From UBA5109 sp965661005 (lineage in GTDB: Bacteria > Pseudomonadota > Gammaproteobacteria > Pseudomonadales > Pseudohongiellaceae), in the NCBI GenBank assembly GCA_965661005.1, contig CBFICB010000005.1, positions 124,001 to 188,000 of the forward strand: DNA of 64,000 nt, in the 5' to 3' direction. The position numbers and the translations under genes were made by a program. Position 1 is the stretch's first letter. Each line of letters begins with the position of its first letter. Shown here one piece after another: positions 18,441-27,344 of the stretch. The notes under the pieces were generated by a model, which had not been told where the DNA came from, made no database searches, and worked only from the letters and a program-made list of their open reading frames with translations.

Positions 18441-19358
18441 ATGGATAAAACTCTCATATACAGCCATCCTGATTGCCTGCTACATGATCCAGGCTTCGGC
18501 CATCCGGAAAGTTCTAAACGTTTACAGACCCTTCTCGATAATATTAGTCATTTTGAACAGGCTCCGCTTGGCACCGAAAAACAAGTTTTATTAGCCCATA
18601 CTCCTGAAATGCTGGACCTCATCAAGGCTAGCGCTCCCAGTGAAGGTCTGGCACAAATTGATGCAGACACCTTTATGTCCGCAGGCTCTTTACTCGCTGC
18701 CTTAAGAGGCACAGGTGCCGCCTGTAACGCCATCGATCTCTTGTTCACACAAGCACAAGACAGTCAGCATATATTTTGTGCTACTCGCCCTCCCGGGCAT
18801 CATGCAAGCAGCAATCAGTCTATGGGGTTTTGCTTGTTTAATCATATTGCTATAGCGGCACTTTACGCCCAGCAAAAATATAAATTGGCTCGCATCGCCA
18901 TAGTGGATTTCGATGTCCACCATGGCAATGGCACGCAGGATATTGTGAAAAACAAAAAAGGATTATTTTATATTTCCACTCACCAGAGTCCTTTTTATCC
19001 AGGCACTGGCAGTGAGAATGAAAATATTCCTGGCAACATACTTAATATTCCCTTGCACTCAGGCACTGGCGATAGTGCTTACCAAGCTATATTCAGTGAG
19101 AGAGTCATCCCTGCATTAGTGGATTTTAAGCCCGAACTTCTCCTGGTCTCAGCCGGCTTTGATGCTCACCATAAGGACCCCCTGGCCTCTTTTGACCTTT
19201 CCGAGCTTAGTTACCAATGGCTGGGGCAGCAGTTAGGCAAAGTTGCTGATCAATACTGCCATTCCAGAATGCTGTCAGTTCTTGAAGGTGGATATAATCT
19301 GGAAGCCCTGAACAGCAGCCTTCAGGCTTATCTAAGCGGAATTCATGAAAAAAACTAA
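18441..19358 (+). CDS. Histone deacetylase family (acetylpolyamine/acetoin-type) amidohydrolase
   Basis: 305-residue zinc hydrolase of the arginase/deacetylase fold. RPPGHHA carries the two active-site histidines; VDFDVHHGNGTQ gives the first zinc ligands (D, H), and SAGFDAHHKDPLA the third. Bacterial homologues deacetylate acetylpolyamines or small acyl amides; the substrate cannot be read here. The frame opens with GTG-ATG; the ATG at 18441 is preferred. It probably shares a transcript with purN. Confidence 0.88.
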   Translation: MDKTLIYSHPDCLLHDPGFGHPESSKRLQTLLDNISHFEQAPLGTEKQVLLAHTPEMLDLIKASAPSEGLAQIDADTFMSAGSLLAALRGTGAACNAIDLLFTQAQDSQHIFCATRPPGHHASSNQSMGFCLFNHIAIAALYAQQKYKLARIAIVDFDVHHGNGTQDIVKNKKGLFYISTHQSPFYPGTGSENENIPGNILNIPLHSGTGDSAYQAIFSERVIPALVDFKPELLLVSAGFDAHHKDPLASFDLSELSYQWLGQQLGKVADQYCHSRMLSVLEGGYNLEALNSSLQAYLSGIHEKN

Positions 19359-19458
19359 GTATTTATGGCAATTGGATACAGTCACTCATAGCAATCATTC
19401 AATTGAAATTTTAGAATGGTCTGTTATTAATATTTTTTATTTTCACTGGAGATAATTG

Positions 19459-20283
19459 ATGGAAGAAGGTGTCAGCATACTTAACGATTATGTAATTCCC
19501 TGGGGCATTAGAATAGTTCTTGCGCTTGCAATATTTTTTATTGGTAAAGCAATTGCTCGCTCTATCGCCGACTTTACCAAAAAGCCAATGGAAAAATCCG
19601 GCATGGATGAAATGCTGGTAAAGTTTTTAAACACACTAATTTATTCTGTCTTATTAATCGCTGTTGTCCTTGCAGCAGTTGATCAGATTGGTATTAACAT
19701 CACTTCCTTGCTGGCTATCGTCGGTGCTGCCGGTTTAGCTGTAGGCCTTGCACTTAAAGACTCTCTAAGTAACTTTGCTGCTGGCGTCATGATCATTATA
19801 TTTCGGCCCTTTAAAATCGGCGACTTCATAAACGCCGGTAGCAGTGCAGGAACTGTCGACGAGATTGGCCTGTTTTGTACCTTGATGCGCACCCCTGATA
19901 ACCAAAGAATTATTATGCCCAACTCTGCCGTCATTGGTGGAACAATTATTAATGTGAATACTCTAGGCACTCGCCGTGTCGACCTGGTTATCGGTATAAG
20001 CTATGACGACAACATAGGGCAGGCCAGAGACATTATTCTCGGCATCATCGATGCGGATCCTAGAGTCCTCAAGGATCCTGCCGCTGGTGTTGCTGTAGCA
20101 GAATTAGCTGATAGTAGTGTGAACTTTAATGTTCGGCCTTGGGTTAAAGCCGAAGACTATTGGGCTGTTCGAGCAGACCTGCTGGAAACCATTAAACTCT
20201 CTTTGGATCAGGCTGGTATTTCTATTCCTTATCCTCAAAGCGATGTTTATATGCATACTACAGCAACAGAAGAAAAACAGTGA
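19459..20283 (+). CDS. mscS: Small-conductance mechanosensitive channel, MscS family
   Basis: 274 residues, the size of the short MscS class (E. coli 286). Three membrane helices come first; the pore-lining third helix shows the Gly/Ala pattern VGAAGLAVGLALKDSLSNFA, followed by FRPFKIGDFI at the start of the beta domain and the alpha/beta C-terminal cage (RRVDLVIGISYDD). It opens on membrane stretch to release solutes after osmotic downshock. TTG at 19456 is immediately followed by ATG at 19459, which has GGAGA 8 bases upstream. Confidence 0.93.
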   Translation: MEEGVSILNDYVIPWGIRIVLALAIFFIGKAIARSIADFTKKPMEKSGMDEMLVKFLNTLIYSVLLIAVVLAAVDQIGINITSLLAIVGAAGLAVGLALKDSLSNFAAGVMIIIFRPFKIGDFINAGSSAGTVDEIGLFCTLMRTPDNQRIIMPNSAVIGGTIINVNTLGTRRVDLVIGISYDDNIGQARDIILGIIDADPRVLKDPAAGVAVAELADSSVNFNVRPWVKAEDYWAVRADLLETIKLSLDQAGISIPYPQSDVYMHTTATEEKQ

Positions 20284-20408
20284 TAAGTAGCATCTGAATA
20301 ATGCTTACATTTCGCTGCAGAAGGTATCTAATACGCGCGCATTAAAATTAGGCAACAATCCTGAAGCTGGTTTTAATAAAGCGATTCTTACTAAATATTG
20401 GGAATTAT

Positions 20409-21493
20409 ATGAACCACAAATTACAAAAAATTACTGCAATGGCTGTCAGTCTTGGCCTACTGGCTTATTCGGCTGCCAGTTATTCTCAAGATGTTGACAA
20501 CCGCTTCAATATAAATGCTGGTGTTGTTAACTACATTTTTAACAGCGATAAAAATCAGGATGATGACATCGGTTATCAATTAGGTTTTGAATTTCCACTG
20601 ACGAACGTTTGTCTGGAACCATACAGCATACTGAAGTTGAATCTGATTTGCTGAATAGCGCCTTACAAACTGATGTTAGCTTATTACATGGCGGTATTAA
20701 CTATAATTTCGATCAAATTAGTGGCGGCTGGCAACCCTATGTAGGCGCAGGTATAGGTAAACATAGATTTGATGGTATCGGCGCTGCTGGTTTTGACCGT
20801 GAAAGCCTGGATATCAATGCTGGCGTAAAATATTTTTTCAGTGACAACTGGATGGGAAAAATTGAAGCCATGATGGTTCAGCCTGGTGGCAGCTTGGACG
20901 AGGACTATATTATTGGTGCCAGCATTGCTTATGTTTTCGGTTCACGTAATGCAAGTCCTGCACCAGCTCCTGCTACTACAGCCAGGCAAACTACTCCTGC
21001 GCCACAACAACCGGCAGCGCCTGTGGATAGTGATGGAGATGGGGTAATCGATGCCAATGATGCCTGTCCAAACACAAACAGAAATCTTACTGTGGATGCC
21101 AGTGGCTGTGTGATTCTGGATGATGAGCAACGCGAGCAAACTCTAGCTGTTCAATTCGATACAAACATGTCAGACATCAAAGATGAATATCAGGATGAAA
21201 TTGAAGAATTCGCCAACTTCATGCGCGAATACAACAATACCCGTGCAACGATTGAGGGGCATACTGATAGCTCTGGTGCAGAAGATTATAACCAAGCCCT
21301 TTCAGAGCGACGCGCCAATGCTGTAAGAAATGAGCTAATTATGCGATACGGTATTGCAGCTTCTCGATTAACAGCTGTCGGTTTTGGCGAGAGCCAGCCT
21401 GTTGCCAGCAACGAGACCGTTGCTGGAAGAGCGCAAAACAGACGCATAGAAGCAGATGTCAGTGTTAACGTACAAATAGAAAGAAGACGTTAA
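20409..21493 (+). pseudogene. OmpA-family outer membrane protein, interrupted by one frameshift
   Basis: Two frames together make one protein. The first (20409-20654) has a signal peptide (cut near ASYSQ) and the start of a beta-barrel. The second (from about 20609 to 21493) holds the rest of the barrel, a thrombospondin type 3-like calcium repeat (DSDGDGVIDANDACPNT) and the OmpA peptidoglycan-binding domain (IEGHTDSSGAEDYNQALSERR). At 20607-20614 a single lost G in GTTT(G)GTCTGG would restore a typical TNVWSGTIQH join. This may be a real inactivation or a sequencing error; no classical slippery heptamer is seen. A strong terminator follows. Confidence 0.8.
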
Positions 21494-21516
21494 GTTTATT
21501 TTTTACTTAACTAATA

Positions 21517-21546
21517 AAAAAGCCTGCATTTGCAGGCTTTTTTTTT
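21517..21546. terminator. Rho-independent terminator, bidirectional
   Basis: Hairpin AAGCCTGCA / TGCAGGCTT with a short loop, A-run before and T-run after. It sits between the plus-strand OmpA-family gene and the convergent DUF924 gene, so it can serve both. Confidence 0.95.
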
Positions 21547-21551
21547 GCCCC

Positions 21552-22094
21552 TTAAAAGCTCGACCCCGGCTGCTTTAAAAACTCTACTTCATCAGGAGTA
21601 GATTCCCGGCCGAGTATTTTATTGCGGTGCGGATAACCACCAAATTGCTCAATTATCTTCTTGTGTCTGATTTCAAAATCCAGATTATTTTCAATCCCGT
21701 TTCGAGTAAATAATTCCACCGCGACCTCATGCACTTTTAGAGATTCACTATGCATATAAGGCATATATAAGAAGGTTCTTTCCAGCGAATTTAATTCTGC
21801 GTCTACTTCAAGTGCAACGGCTTCCTGAGCGAGGGTAAGGGCTTGAGCATCATATGCAAAAGACAAAGCTGTATCGCGATACATATTTCTGGAAAATTGG
21901 TCCAATATAATAATTTCAGCTAATCGTCCTTGTGGAAATGCGCGCCATTCATATAGTTCACATAATACTGCCCGACGGTGGAGCTCACCAAAACGTTCAT
22001 TGATTAGTTGATCAAAGGCCAGATCTTTTTTCCAATGTTGGGCTGAATCTATTTCATGAAACCAAAAATCAATGACATCAGCATAAGTCGACAT
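21552..22094 (-). CDS. DUF924 family protein
   Basis: 180-residue soluble all-helical protein. Family signatures: VIDFWFHEI at the start, GRLAEIIILDQFSRNMYRDTA in the middle and YMPYMHSESLKVHE after it. The fold is tetratricopeptide-like and the function is unknown. It ends a minus-strand group with the MAPEG and cupin genes (12 and 19 bases apart), which may be co-transcribed. Confidence 0.9.
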   Translation of the reverse strand: MSTYADVIDFWFHEIDSAQHWKKDLAFDQLINERFGELHRRAVLCELYEWRAFPQGRLAEIIILDQFSRNMYRDTALSFAYDAQALTLAQEAVALEVDAELNSLERTFLYMPYMHSESLKVHEVAVELFTRNGIENNLDFEIRHKKIIEQFGGYPHRNKILGRESTPDEVEFLKQPGSSF

Positions 22095-22105
22095 GGGCCC
22101 TGCCT

Positions 22106-22510
22106 TTAAAAGAAATTATTAATCAGTACATTTATCCACATAGTAATGACACAGATAAACCCCAATAAAAAAGCGATGAGCCTGTGAATAATATGGTTAT
22201 ACGTTAAATGGATATAGGCGTGTACATATCGGGAAAACACAAACAGCCATGCCAGCACAAAACCAAGTGTGTCATTCGGCATTAGAAATAAATACAAAAT
22301 GGTGACTACATAAAACAACAGTGGAATTTCAAACTGATTATTGAAAGCGCGTGTGGTCACTGCAATAGCCTTCGGTACTTCATGACCATTCATTAACTTG
22401 AAATAGTCTGGATTAATTTTGCCGGCCCGTGCATGGTTTATCCGTGCCATCAAAGTCATTAAGCCAATAACTGCCGTTAGAAAAACCATGGCTGACATCG
22501 CAATAATCAT
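22106..22510 (-). CDS. MAPEG family membrane protein
   Basis: 134 residues with four membrane helices. RINHARAGKINPDYFKLMNG and the AFNNQFEIPLLFYV motif (the E-x-P-x-L-F pattern of the family) identify the MAPEG fold, whose eukaryotic members are glutathione-dependent eicosanoid enzymes; bacterial roles are unknown. A GGAG lies 7 bases before the ATG. A second MAPEG gene lies at 29189-29599. Confidence 0.88.
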   Translation of the reverse strand: MIIAMSAMVFLTAVIGLMTLMARINHARAGKINPDYFKLMNGHEVPKAIAVTTRAFNNQFEIPLLFYVVTILYLFLMPNDTLGFVLAWLFVFSRYVHAYIHLTYNHIIHRLIAFLLGFICVITMWINVLINNFF

Positions 22511-22528
22511 AAACAGCTCCAGAGCAAA

Positions 22529-22891
22529 CTAGTCTTCAAGCTCAATGTAATACTTCTCCTGAAAACGAGGCGTACAAAGGGCCAAAAAAACCAGATCTTC
22601 TTCGCCTGTATTGGTAATACGTTGTCTGACTTCTGCGGGAATCAGCACTATGTCTCTTTGAGTGACCTTCCTGGCATCACTATTCCCTACTTCAACGCTG
22701 CCTCTGCCTGAGAGTATTAAATAGCGTTCTGTAATGCCCAACAGTTTATGCCAGCGAGTGGTTTCGCCGGGCTCTACTCTTACATGAGCAACGGACAACT
22801 CGGGGTCTTCGGGAGAATTCGAAAGCTCGGTTATGAAACAACCTTCTCGAAAATAATATTCACTGGGTTTGTCGGATTCGGATACAGCCAT
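22529..22891 (-). CDS. Cupin-domain protein
   Basis: 120-residue small beta-barrel. Cupin motif 1 is represented by VRVEPGETTRWHKLLGITERYLILSG and motif 2 by DIVLIPAEVRQRITNTGEEDLVFL. Motif 1 keeps one histidine and one glutamate of the usual metal set. Such single-domain cupins bind small molecules or metals; substrate unknown. It is the first gene of the cupin-MAPEG-DUF924 group. Confidence 0.85.
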   Translation of the reverse strand: MAVSESDKPSEYYFREGCFITELSNSPEDPELSVAHVRVEPGETTRWHKLLGITERYLILSGRGSVEVGNSDARKVTQRDIVLIPAEVRQRITNTGEEDLVFLALCTPRFQEKYYIELED

Positions 22892-23092
22892 AGCCTTCTT
22901 AGAATTCAGTAAAATATATTCTCTTTTAACTGAGTCAGTGTTTTATATCAATACTTACTTGTTGGTTTTACACTTTACAGGTGCTGCCATTATTCTTATT
23001 TTTATGCCATATCCTGGCCCACCAGCCATGTTGGCATTCGGCGCTGCTGGCACAACTTTCACTTGCTGTGGCTTTTTAAGAACTGACATCGT

Positions 23093-24013
23093 TCAGCTTT
23101 TCGATGGCACTTCCAGAGTCTCACGGGGGCGCCCAAATTCCGATAAAGCAATGCCCCCCACTACCAAAGCCAGCGAAAAAGCATGATACTGCTCAAATGT
23201 TTCCTGCAGGAACATGACTGCCATAATGGCTGCAAAGACTGGCACCAGATTGATAAATACACCCGCACGGCTTGGTCCAATCAGGGCAACGCTTTGTATA
23301 AAAAAAATTTGTGCCACTAAGGAGGGAAGAATTATCACCACTAGCGCAATTATCCAACCTTTGGGGGTTGGGGTCTGCCAGCCCTGCTGCGCTATCTCAA
23401 GTCCAAGCAAAGGTAAAGAGACAACCCATGCTGCTATGGACATAACTGTAAACAAACTTAATGCCCTAACATCAGGTCGACGACTCAAACCGATCGAATA
23501 AATCGCATAGAGGGAGCAAGCAATCAGAATGTAAAGGTCTCCTCGATTAAGCGACAACTCCTGCAACTCAAACAAATTTCCACCGGTGGCGATTATCAAG
23601 ACTCCTAACAAGGTAATTATGACACCGACAGCTTGAATAACTGTGATTCCCTGACGCAAAATCAAAAAGCTACCCAATAGCACAAAAACAGGGAGCGAGC
23701 CTTGCAAAATTCCAATATTCAATGCAGTGGTGTAATAGCCGGCAAGGTAAAACAAGTAATTGAAAAGGGTAAACCCCAAAGCACCCATCACCGACAAAAA
23801 GAACAAGTGCCTACGTAAAATAGGCCAATCTTGAAAAAGGTATTCACGAGTAAAAACAACCAAAAAGGCAATAACCCCCAGCCATCGAAACATCACCAGC
23901 TGCATAGGAGAAATTTCACCAACAGCCATTCTACTGAAAATGGTATTAAGACCCCAGCACCAGGTTGTAAAAACCAGCAAGCCGTAAGCGCGCCAATGAG
24001 ACTGACCGCTCAT
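23093..24013 (-). CDS. EamA-type (DMT superfamily) transporter
   Basis: 306 residues with about ten membrane helices in two repeated EamA halves. Each half has typical sequences: WCWGLNTIFSRM near the start, TTALNIGILQGSLPVFVLLGS closing repeat 1, and IGPSRAGVFINLVPVFAAIMAV in repeat 2. Members export amino acids, nucleosides or other metabolites. No regulator or pathway gene beside it reveals the substrate. Confidence 0.9.
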   Translation of the reverse strand: MSGQSHWRAYGLLVFTTWCWGLNTIFSRMAVGEISPMQLVMFRWLGVIAFLVVFTREYLFQDWPILRRHLFFLSVMGALGFTLFNYLFYLAGYYTTALNIGILQGSLPVFVLLGSFLILRQGITVIQAVGVIITLLGVLIIATGGNLFELQELSLNRGDLYILIACSLYAIYSIGLSRRPDVRALSLFTVMSIAAWVVSLPLLGLEIAQQGWQTPTPKGWIIALVVIILPSLVAQIFFIQSVALIGPSRAGVFINLVPVFAAIMAVMFLQETFEQYHAFSLALVVGGIALSEFGRPRETLEVPSKS

Positions 24014-24079
24014 TTTTTAATGACTTCTGAATGCTGGATCATTTTTAGCCTGCATCTTGTTATCTGCATTGTGAATTTT

Positions 24080-24115
24080 ATATATGTTTTTCCATATATA
24101 TGATTTTTCATATAT
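24080..24115. promoter_or_regulatory. Probable ArsR operator: two overlapping palindromes
   Basis: Two perfect inverted repeats overlap just before arsR: ATATATG-N6-CATATAT at 24080-24099 and ATATATGA-TTTT-TCATATAT at 24096-24115. Location 30 bases before the start and the AT-rich dyad form fit the operators bound by ArsR/SmtB repressors. Binding is inferred. Confidence 0.7.
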
Positions 24116-24145
24116 AATGGCGACCTCAATTATGGAGGAGCTCCT

Positions 24146-24463
24146 TTGCAGCCATTAAATTTTTATAAGTGTTTATCTGATCATAACCGCTTGAAAATAA
24201 TTCTGCTCTTATGCCGTGATGAAGAACTCTGTGTTTGTGAGTTGGTTGATGTTTTAGGTGAGAGCCAGCCAAAAGTGTCTCGACATCTCGCCCAACTGAA
24301 ATGTTGTGATCTGATCCAGCATCGCCGTGAGGGCCAATGGGTCTATTACCGTCTGCATGATTTTTTGCCTGATTGGTGCAGGCAAAGCCTGGAATTAGCG
24401 CTAGTGAACAACCAGGATTTCCTGAGTCATGGCAAGACCACTTTTGATGATTTACGCGCATGA
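24146..24463 (+). CDS. arsR: Arsenic-responsive repressor ArsR
   Basis: 105-residue winged-helix repressor of the ArsR/SmtB family. The metalloid-sensing cysteines appear in ELCVCELVDVL, and the recognition helix follows as SQPKVSRHLAQLK. Arsenite binding to these cysteines releases the operator. The start is TTG at 24146 with GGAGGAG 5 bases upstream; no in-frame ATG fits better. The stop overlaps the arsC start by 4 bases (ATGA). Confidence 0.93.
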   Translation: MQPLNFYKCLSDHNRLKIILLLCRDEELCVCELVDVLGESQPKVSRHLAQLKCCDLIQHRREGQWVYYRLHDFLPDWCRQSLELALVNNQDFLSHGKTTFDDLRA

Positions 24464-24933
24464 AAATCTTATTTATCTGTACCCATAACCGCTGTCGTAG
24501 CATTCTAGCAGAAGCCATCTGCAATTATTATGGTGATGGTTTAATAGAAGCTGTTAGTGCTGGCAGCAACCCTGCTGGACAAGTCCATCCATTAACCTTA
24601 AAGGCCTTAACATCCCTTAACATTCCAACTGAGAACCTCAGCAGCCAATCCTGGGATGACTTTGAAAATTCGAATATCGATTATGTTATTACAGTATGTG
24701 ACAAGGCCGCCACAGAGGCCTGCCCTGTTTGGTTGGGTAACGCCAGACAAGTCCATTGGGGGCTATCAGACCCCAGCATTGTTGAGGGTAATGATGAGAC
24801 TATCAATGCTGCTTTTTTTCATACTATTGAGATATTGAAAGGACGAATTCAACAATTGAAACCTTGGGTCGAGCAAGGAATTGATGAAGACGAATTATTT
24901 AATCGCATTAAAGCCTTGGCTGACAAAGCATAA
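24460..24933 (+). CDS. arsC: Arsenate reductase, thioredoxin-coupled type
   Basis: 157-residue reductase with the low-molecular-weight phosphatase fold. The P-loop CTHNRCR (C7-X5-R13) binds arsenate; C80 and C88 in TVCDKAATEACP form the disulfide relay as in S. aureus pI258 ArsC, so thioredoxin should be the reductant. It turns arsenate into arsenite for the efflux pump encoded next. Confidence 0.93.
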   Translation: MKILFICTHNRCRSILAEAICNYYGDGLIEAVSAGSNPAGQVHPLTLKALTSLNIPTENLSSQSWDDFENSNIDYVITVCDKAATEACPVWLGNARQVHWGLSDPSIVEGNDETINAAFFHTIEILKGRIQQLKPWVEQGIDEDELFNRIKALADKA

Positions 24934-24993
24934 AACAAGTTAGCTTGTCTTGATATACGCCACATGTAAATGCATAACAAAAGGTAGTAAGAA

Positions 24994-26025
24994 ATGGGTT
25001 TGTTTGAACGTTATTTAAGTGTCTGGGTGGCACTGGCAATTATTGCTGGCGTTACCCTGGGGAGCATTAGCCCGGCAATATTTGCAGTGATTGCAAGTAT
25101 TGAAATTGCACATGTCAATTTGCCGGTAGCAGTCCTTATATGGGTAATGATCTATCCAATGATGGTCCAGGTTGATTTTTCTTCGATAAAGGATGTTGGT
25201 AAAAAACCTAAAGGACTGGTGTTAACTTGTGTCGTTAACTGGCTCATTAAACCTTTTACTATGGCCTTCCTGGGATGGCTTTTTTTTAAAGTACTGTTTG
25301 CAGGCTTTGTAGATCCAAATCTGGCCACTGAATATATAGCCGGCATGATTTTACTGGGTGTTGCACCTTGTACAGCAATGGTCTTTGTCTGGAGTCAGCT
25401 AACCAAAGGAGACCCGAACTACACACTGGTCCAGGTATCAGTGAATGACATCATCATGGTTTTTGCCTTTGCGCCTATTGCGGCATTTCTGTTGGGAGTA
25501 TCGGATATACAAGTGCCATGGACCACTCTACTGCTTTCTGTTGTTCTATATGTAGTCTTACCTCTAACGGCCGGAGTACTGACCCGACATCAGCTGGATC
25601 GTGCTGATGACCATACACGCCTTAATCAATTTTTAGATATATTAAAACCCTTTTCAATCACAGGCTTATTGGCAACTGTTGTCTTATTATTCGGTTTTCA
25701 GGCTCAAACGATACTCAGCAACCCTGCCACCATTGTACTAATTGCCATCCCCTTGATTATGCAGACTTATGGAATTTTTTTTATTGCTTTTGCTGCCGCC
25801 AAGGCCATGAAGCTGCCTCGCAACATTGCTGCACCCGCGTGTTTAATTGGCACATCGAATTTTTTTGAATTAGCTGTAGCAGTGGCAATTTCAGTGTTCG
25901 GATTGAACTCAGGTGCGGCACTTGCGACTGTTGTGGGCGTGTTAGTCGAAGTGCCCGTGATGCTGTCTCTGGTTTACCTGATTAATAAAACCACAAGCAT
26001 GTTTGAATTAAACACTCAAAAATAA
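24994..26025 (+). CDS. acr3: Arsenite efflux transporter, ACR3 family
   Basis: 343 residues with ten membrane helices. The family cysteine lies in GVAPCTAMVFVWSQL, followed by the conserved VQVSVNDIIMVFAF helix. It exports arsenite using the proton gradient. It follows arsC by 60 bases and completes a three-gene operon. ACR3 is the Bacterial type distinct from ArsB. It ends 3 bases from the convergent fabV. Confidence 0.94.
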   Translation: MGLFERYLSVWVALAIIAGVTLGSISPAIFAVIASIEIAHVNLPVAVLIWVMIYPMMVQVDFSSIKDVGKKPKGLVLTCVVNWLIKPFTMAFLGWLFFKVLFAGFVDPNLATEYIAGMILLGVAPCTAMVFVWSQLTKGDPNYTLVQVSVNDIIMVFAFAPIAAFLLGVSDIQVPWTTLLLSVVLYVVLPLTAGVLTRHQLDRADDHTRLNQFLDILKPFSITGLLATVVLLFGFQAQTILSNPATIVLIAIPLIMQTYGIFFIAFAAAKAMKLPRNIAAPACLIGTSNFFELAVAVAISVFGLNSGAALATVVGVLVEVPVMLSLVYLINKTTSMFELNTQK

Positions 26026-26028
26026 TAT

Positions 26029-27231
26029 TTAAACCATGTTGCTTATAGCAACTTCAGGATTAACCTCGGCATCATAATCAACACCCTCTATTTCAAAACC
26101 AAACAATTGCAAAAACTCTGTCTGATAGGCTTTGAAATCGGTTAGCTCATCAATATTATTACTCTGCACTTGCTTCCAGAGATCACTAACCTCCTGCTGT
26201 ACATGTGGCGCTAGTTCTTTATAGTCCGCACGCAAACGACCATCTTCATCTATTTTAGGACTGTCGCCGTAAAGGCTTTCGCGGAAGAGTAAATCGACCT
26301 GCTCAATACAGCCTTCATGGGTACCCTCCGCTTTCATAATTTTGAATAACATGGATAGATACAGAGGCATAACCGGTATGGCAGAACTGGCTTGCGTGAC
26401 AACAGCTTTTAATACCGAGACTTTGGCATCACCACCAATCGGCGCAAGAATTTCATTAATTGCACTGGCTTTTTCATCCAGATCTTTTTTTGCAGCGCCA
26501 ATGGTTCCATTCCAGTAGATATCCCAAGTCGGCTCGGCTCCCAGATAAGTATAGGCAGTAGTCTTGGCCTCTGGCGCAAGGACACCAGCTGCATTAAGTG
26601 CTTCTATCCAAAGTTGCCAGTCTTCTCCGCCCATGACCTTCACAGTTCCTGAAATTTCTTCATCGCTTGCGGCCGAAACACTGACTTCTTCTACGATCTT
26701 TTTATCCGTGTTAATGCCGCGAATCGTAATATCTTTGCCGATGGGTTTAAGGGTCGATGAATAGACTTCTCCGGTTTTTGGGTCAGTTCTACGTGGAGAT
26801 GCCAGCGAATAAACCACCAAATCAACCTGGCCTAAGTCATTTTTTATAGTCTCAATTGTCTTGGTTTTGATTTCGTCAGAAAAGGCATCACCATTAATAC
26901 TTTTAGCATATAAGCCATTTTCTTCTGCAAGCTGGTGAAAGGCTGCTGAATTATACCAACCGGCAGTAGCAGGTTTTTTTTCGGTAGCTTCTTTCTCAAA
27001 GAAAACTCCCAGGGTTGCGGCTCCACCACCGAATGCAGCAGTAATTCGAGACGCCAAACCATAACCAGTAGATGCACCAATCACCAGGACCTTTTGGGGC
27101 CCCTCTCCAAAAGCACCATTAATAGCCCCTTTGGATTTAACATAATCTACTTGTCGTTGAACATTAGCCGCACAACCAGAAGGATGAGCGGTTATACACA
27201 TAAAGCCACGCACGCGGGGTTTAATTATCAT
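26029..27231 (-). CDS. fabV: Enoyl-[acyl-carrier-protein] reductase FabV
   Basis: 400-residue NADH-dependent trans-2-enoyl reductase of the FabV class. The N-terminus MIIKPRVRGFMCITAHPSGC and the NADH-binding VLVIGASTGYGLASRI are typical. The active-site pair is Y-X8-K in the PLYLSMLFKIMK segment. It completes the fatty-acid elongation cycle; FabV enzymes are often insensitive to triclosan. It stands alone between the ars operon and an unrelated group. Confidence 0.96.
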   Translation of the reverse strand: MIIKPRVRGFMCITAHPSGCAANVQRQVDYVKSKGAINGAFGEGPQKVLVIGASTGYGLASRITAAFGGGAATLGVFFEKEATEKKPATAGWYNSAAFHQLAEENGLYAKSINGDAFSDEIKTKTIETIKNDLGQVDLVVYSLASPRRTDPKTGEVYSSTLKPIGKDITIRGINTDKKIVEEVSVSAASDEEISGTVKVMGGEDWQLWIEALNAAGVLAPEAKTTAYTYLGAEPTWDIYWNGTIGAAKKDLDEKASAINEILAPIGGDAKVSVLKAVVTQASSAIPVMPLYLSMLFKIMKAEGTHEGCIEQVDLLFRESLYGDSPKIDEDGRLRADYKELAPHVQQEVSDLWKQVQSNNIDELTDFKAYQTEFLQLFGFEIEGVDYDAEVNPEVAISNMV

Positions 27232-27344
27232 GAGAGGTATCCTTTCAAAACGAGTTCTTTGTCCGATTTATTCTTTGCTAATTGCTTGATAATGTTTTCA
27301 TTATTATTGAATAAACAGGGAGTATATTTTAGCACAGTAACTAG

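Noticed and set aside
22869..23186. Plus-strand 105-codon frame across the cupin and EamA gene ends
   Set aside because: It overlaps two good minus-strand genes and has a mixed composition without a family match.
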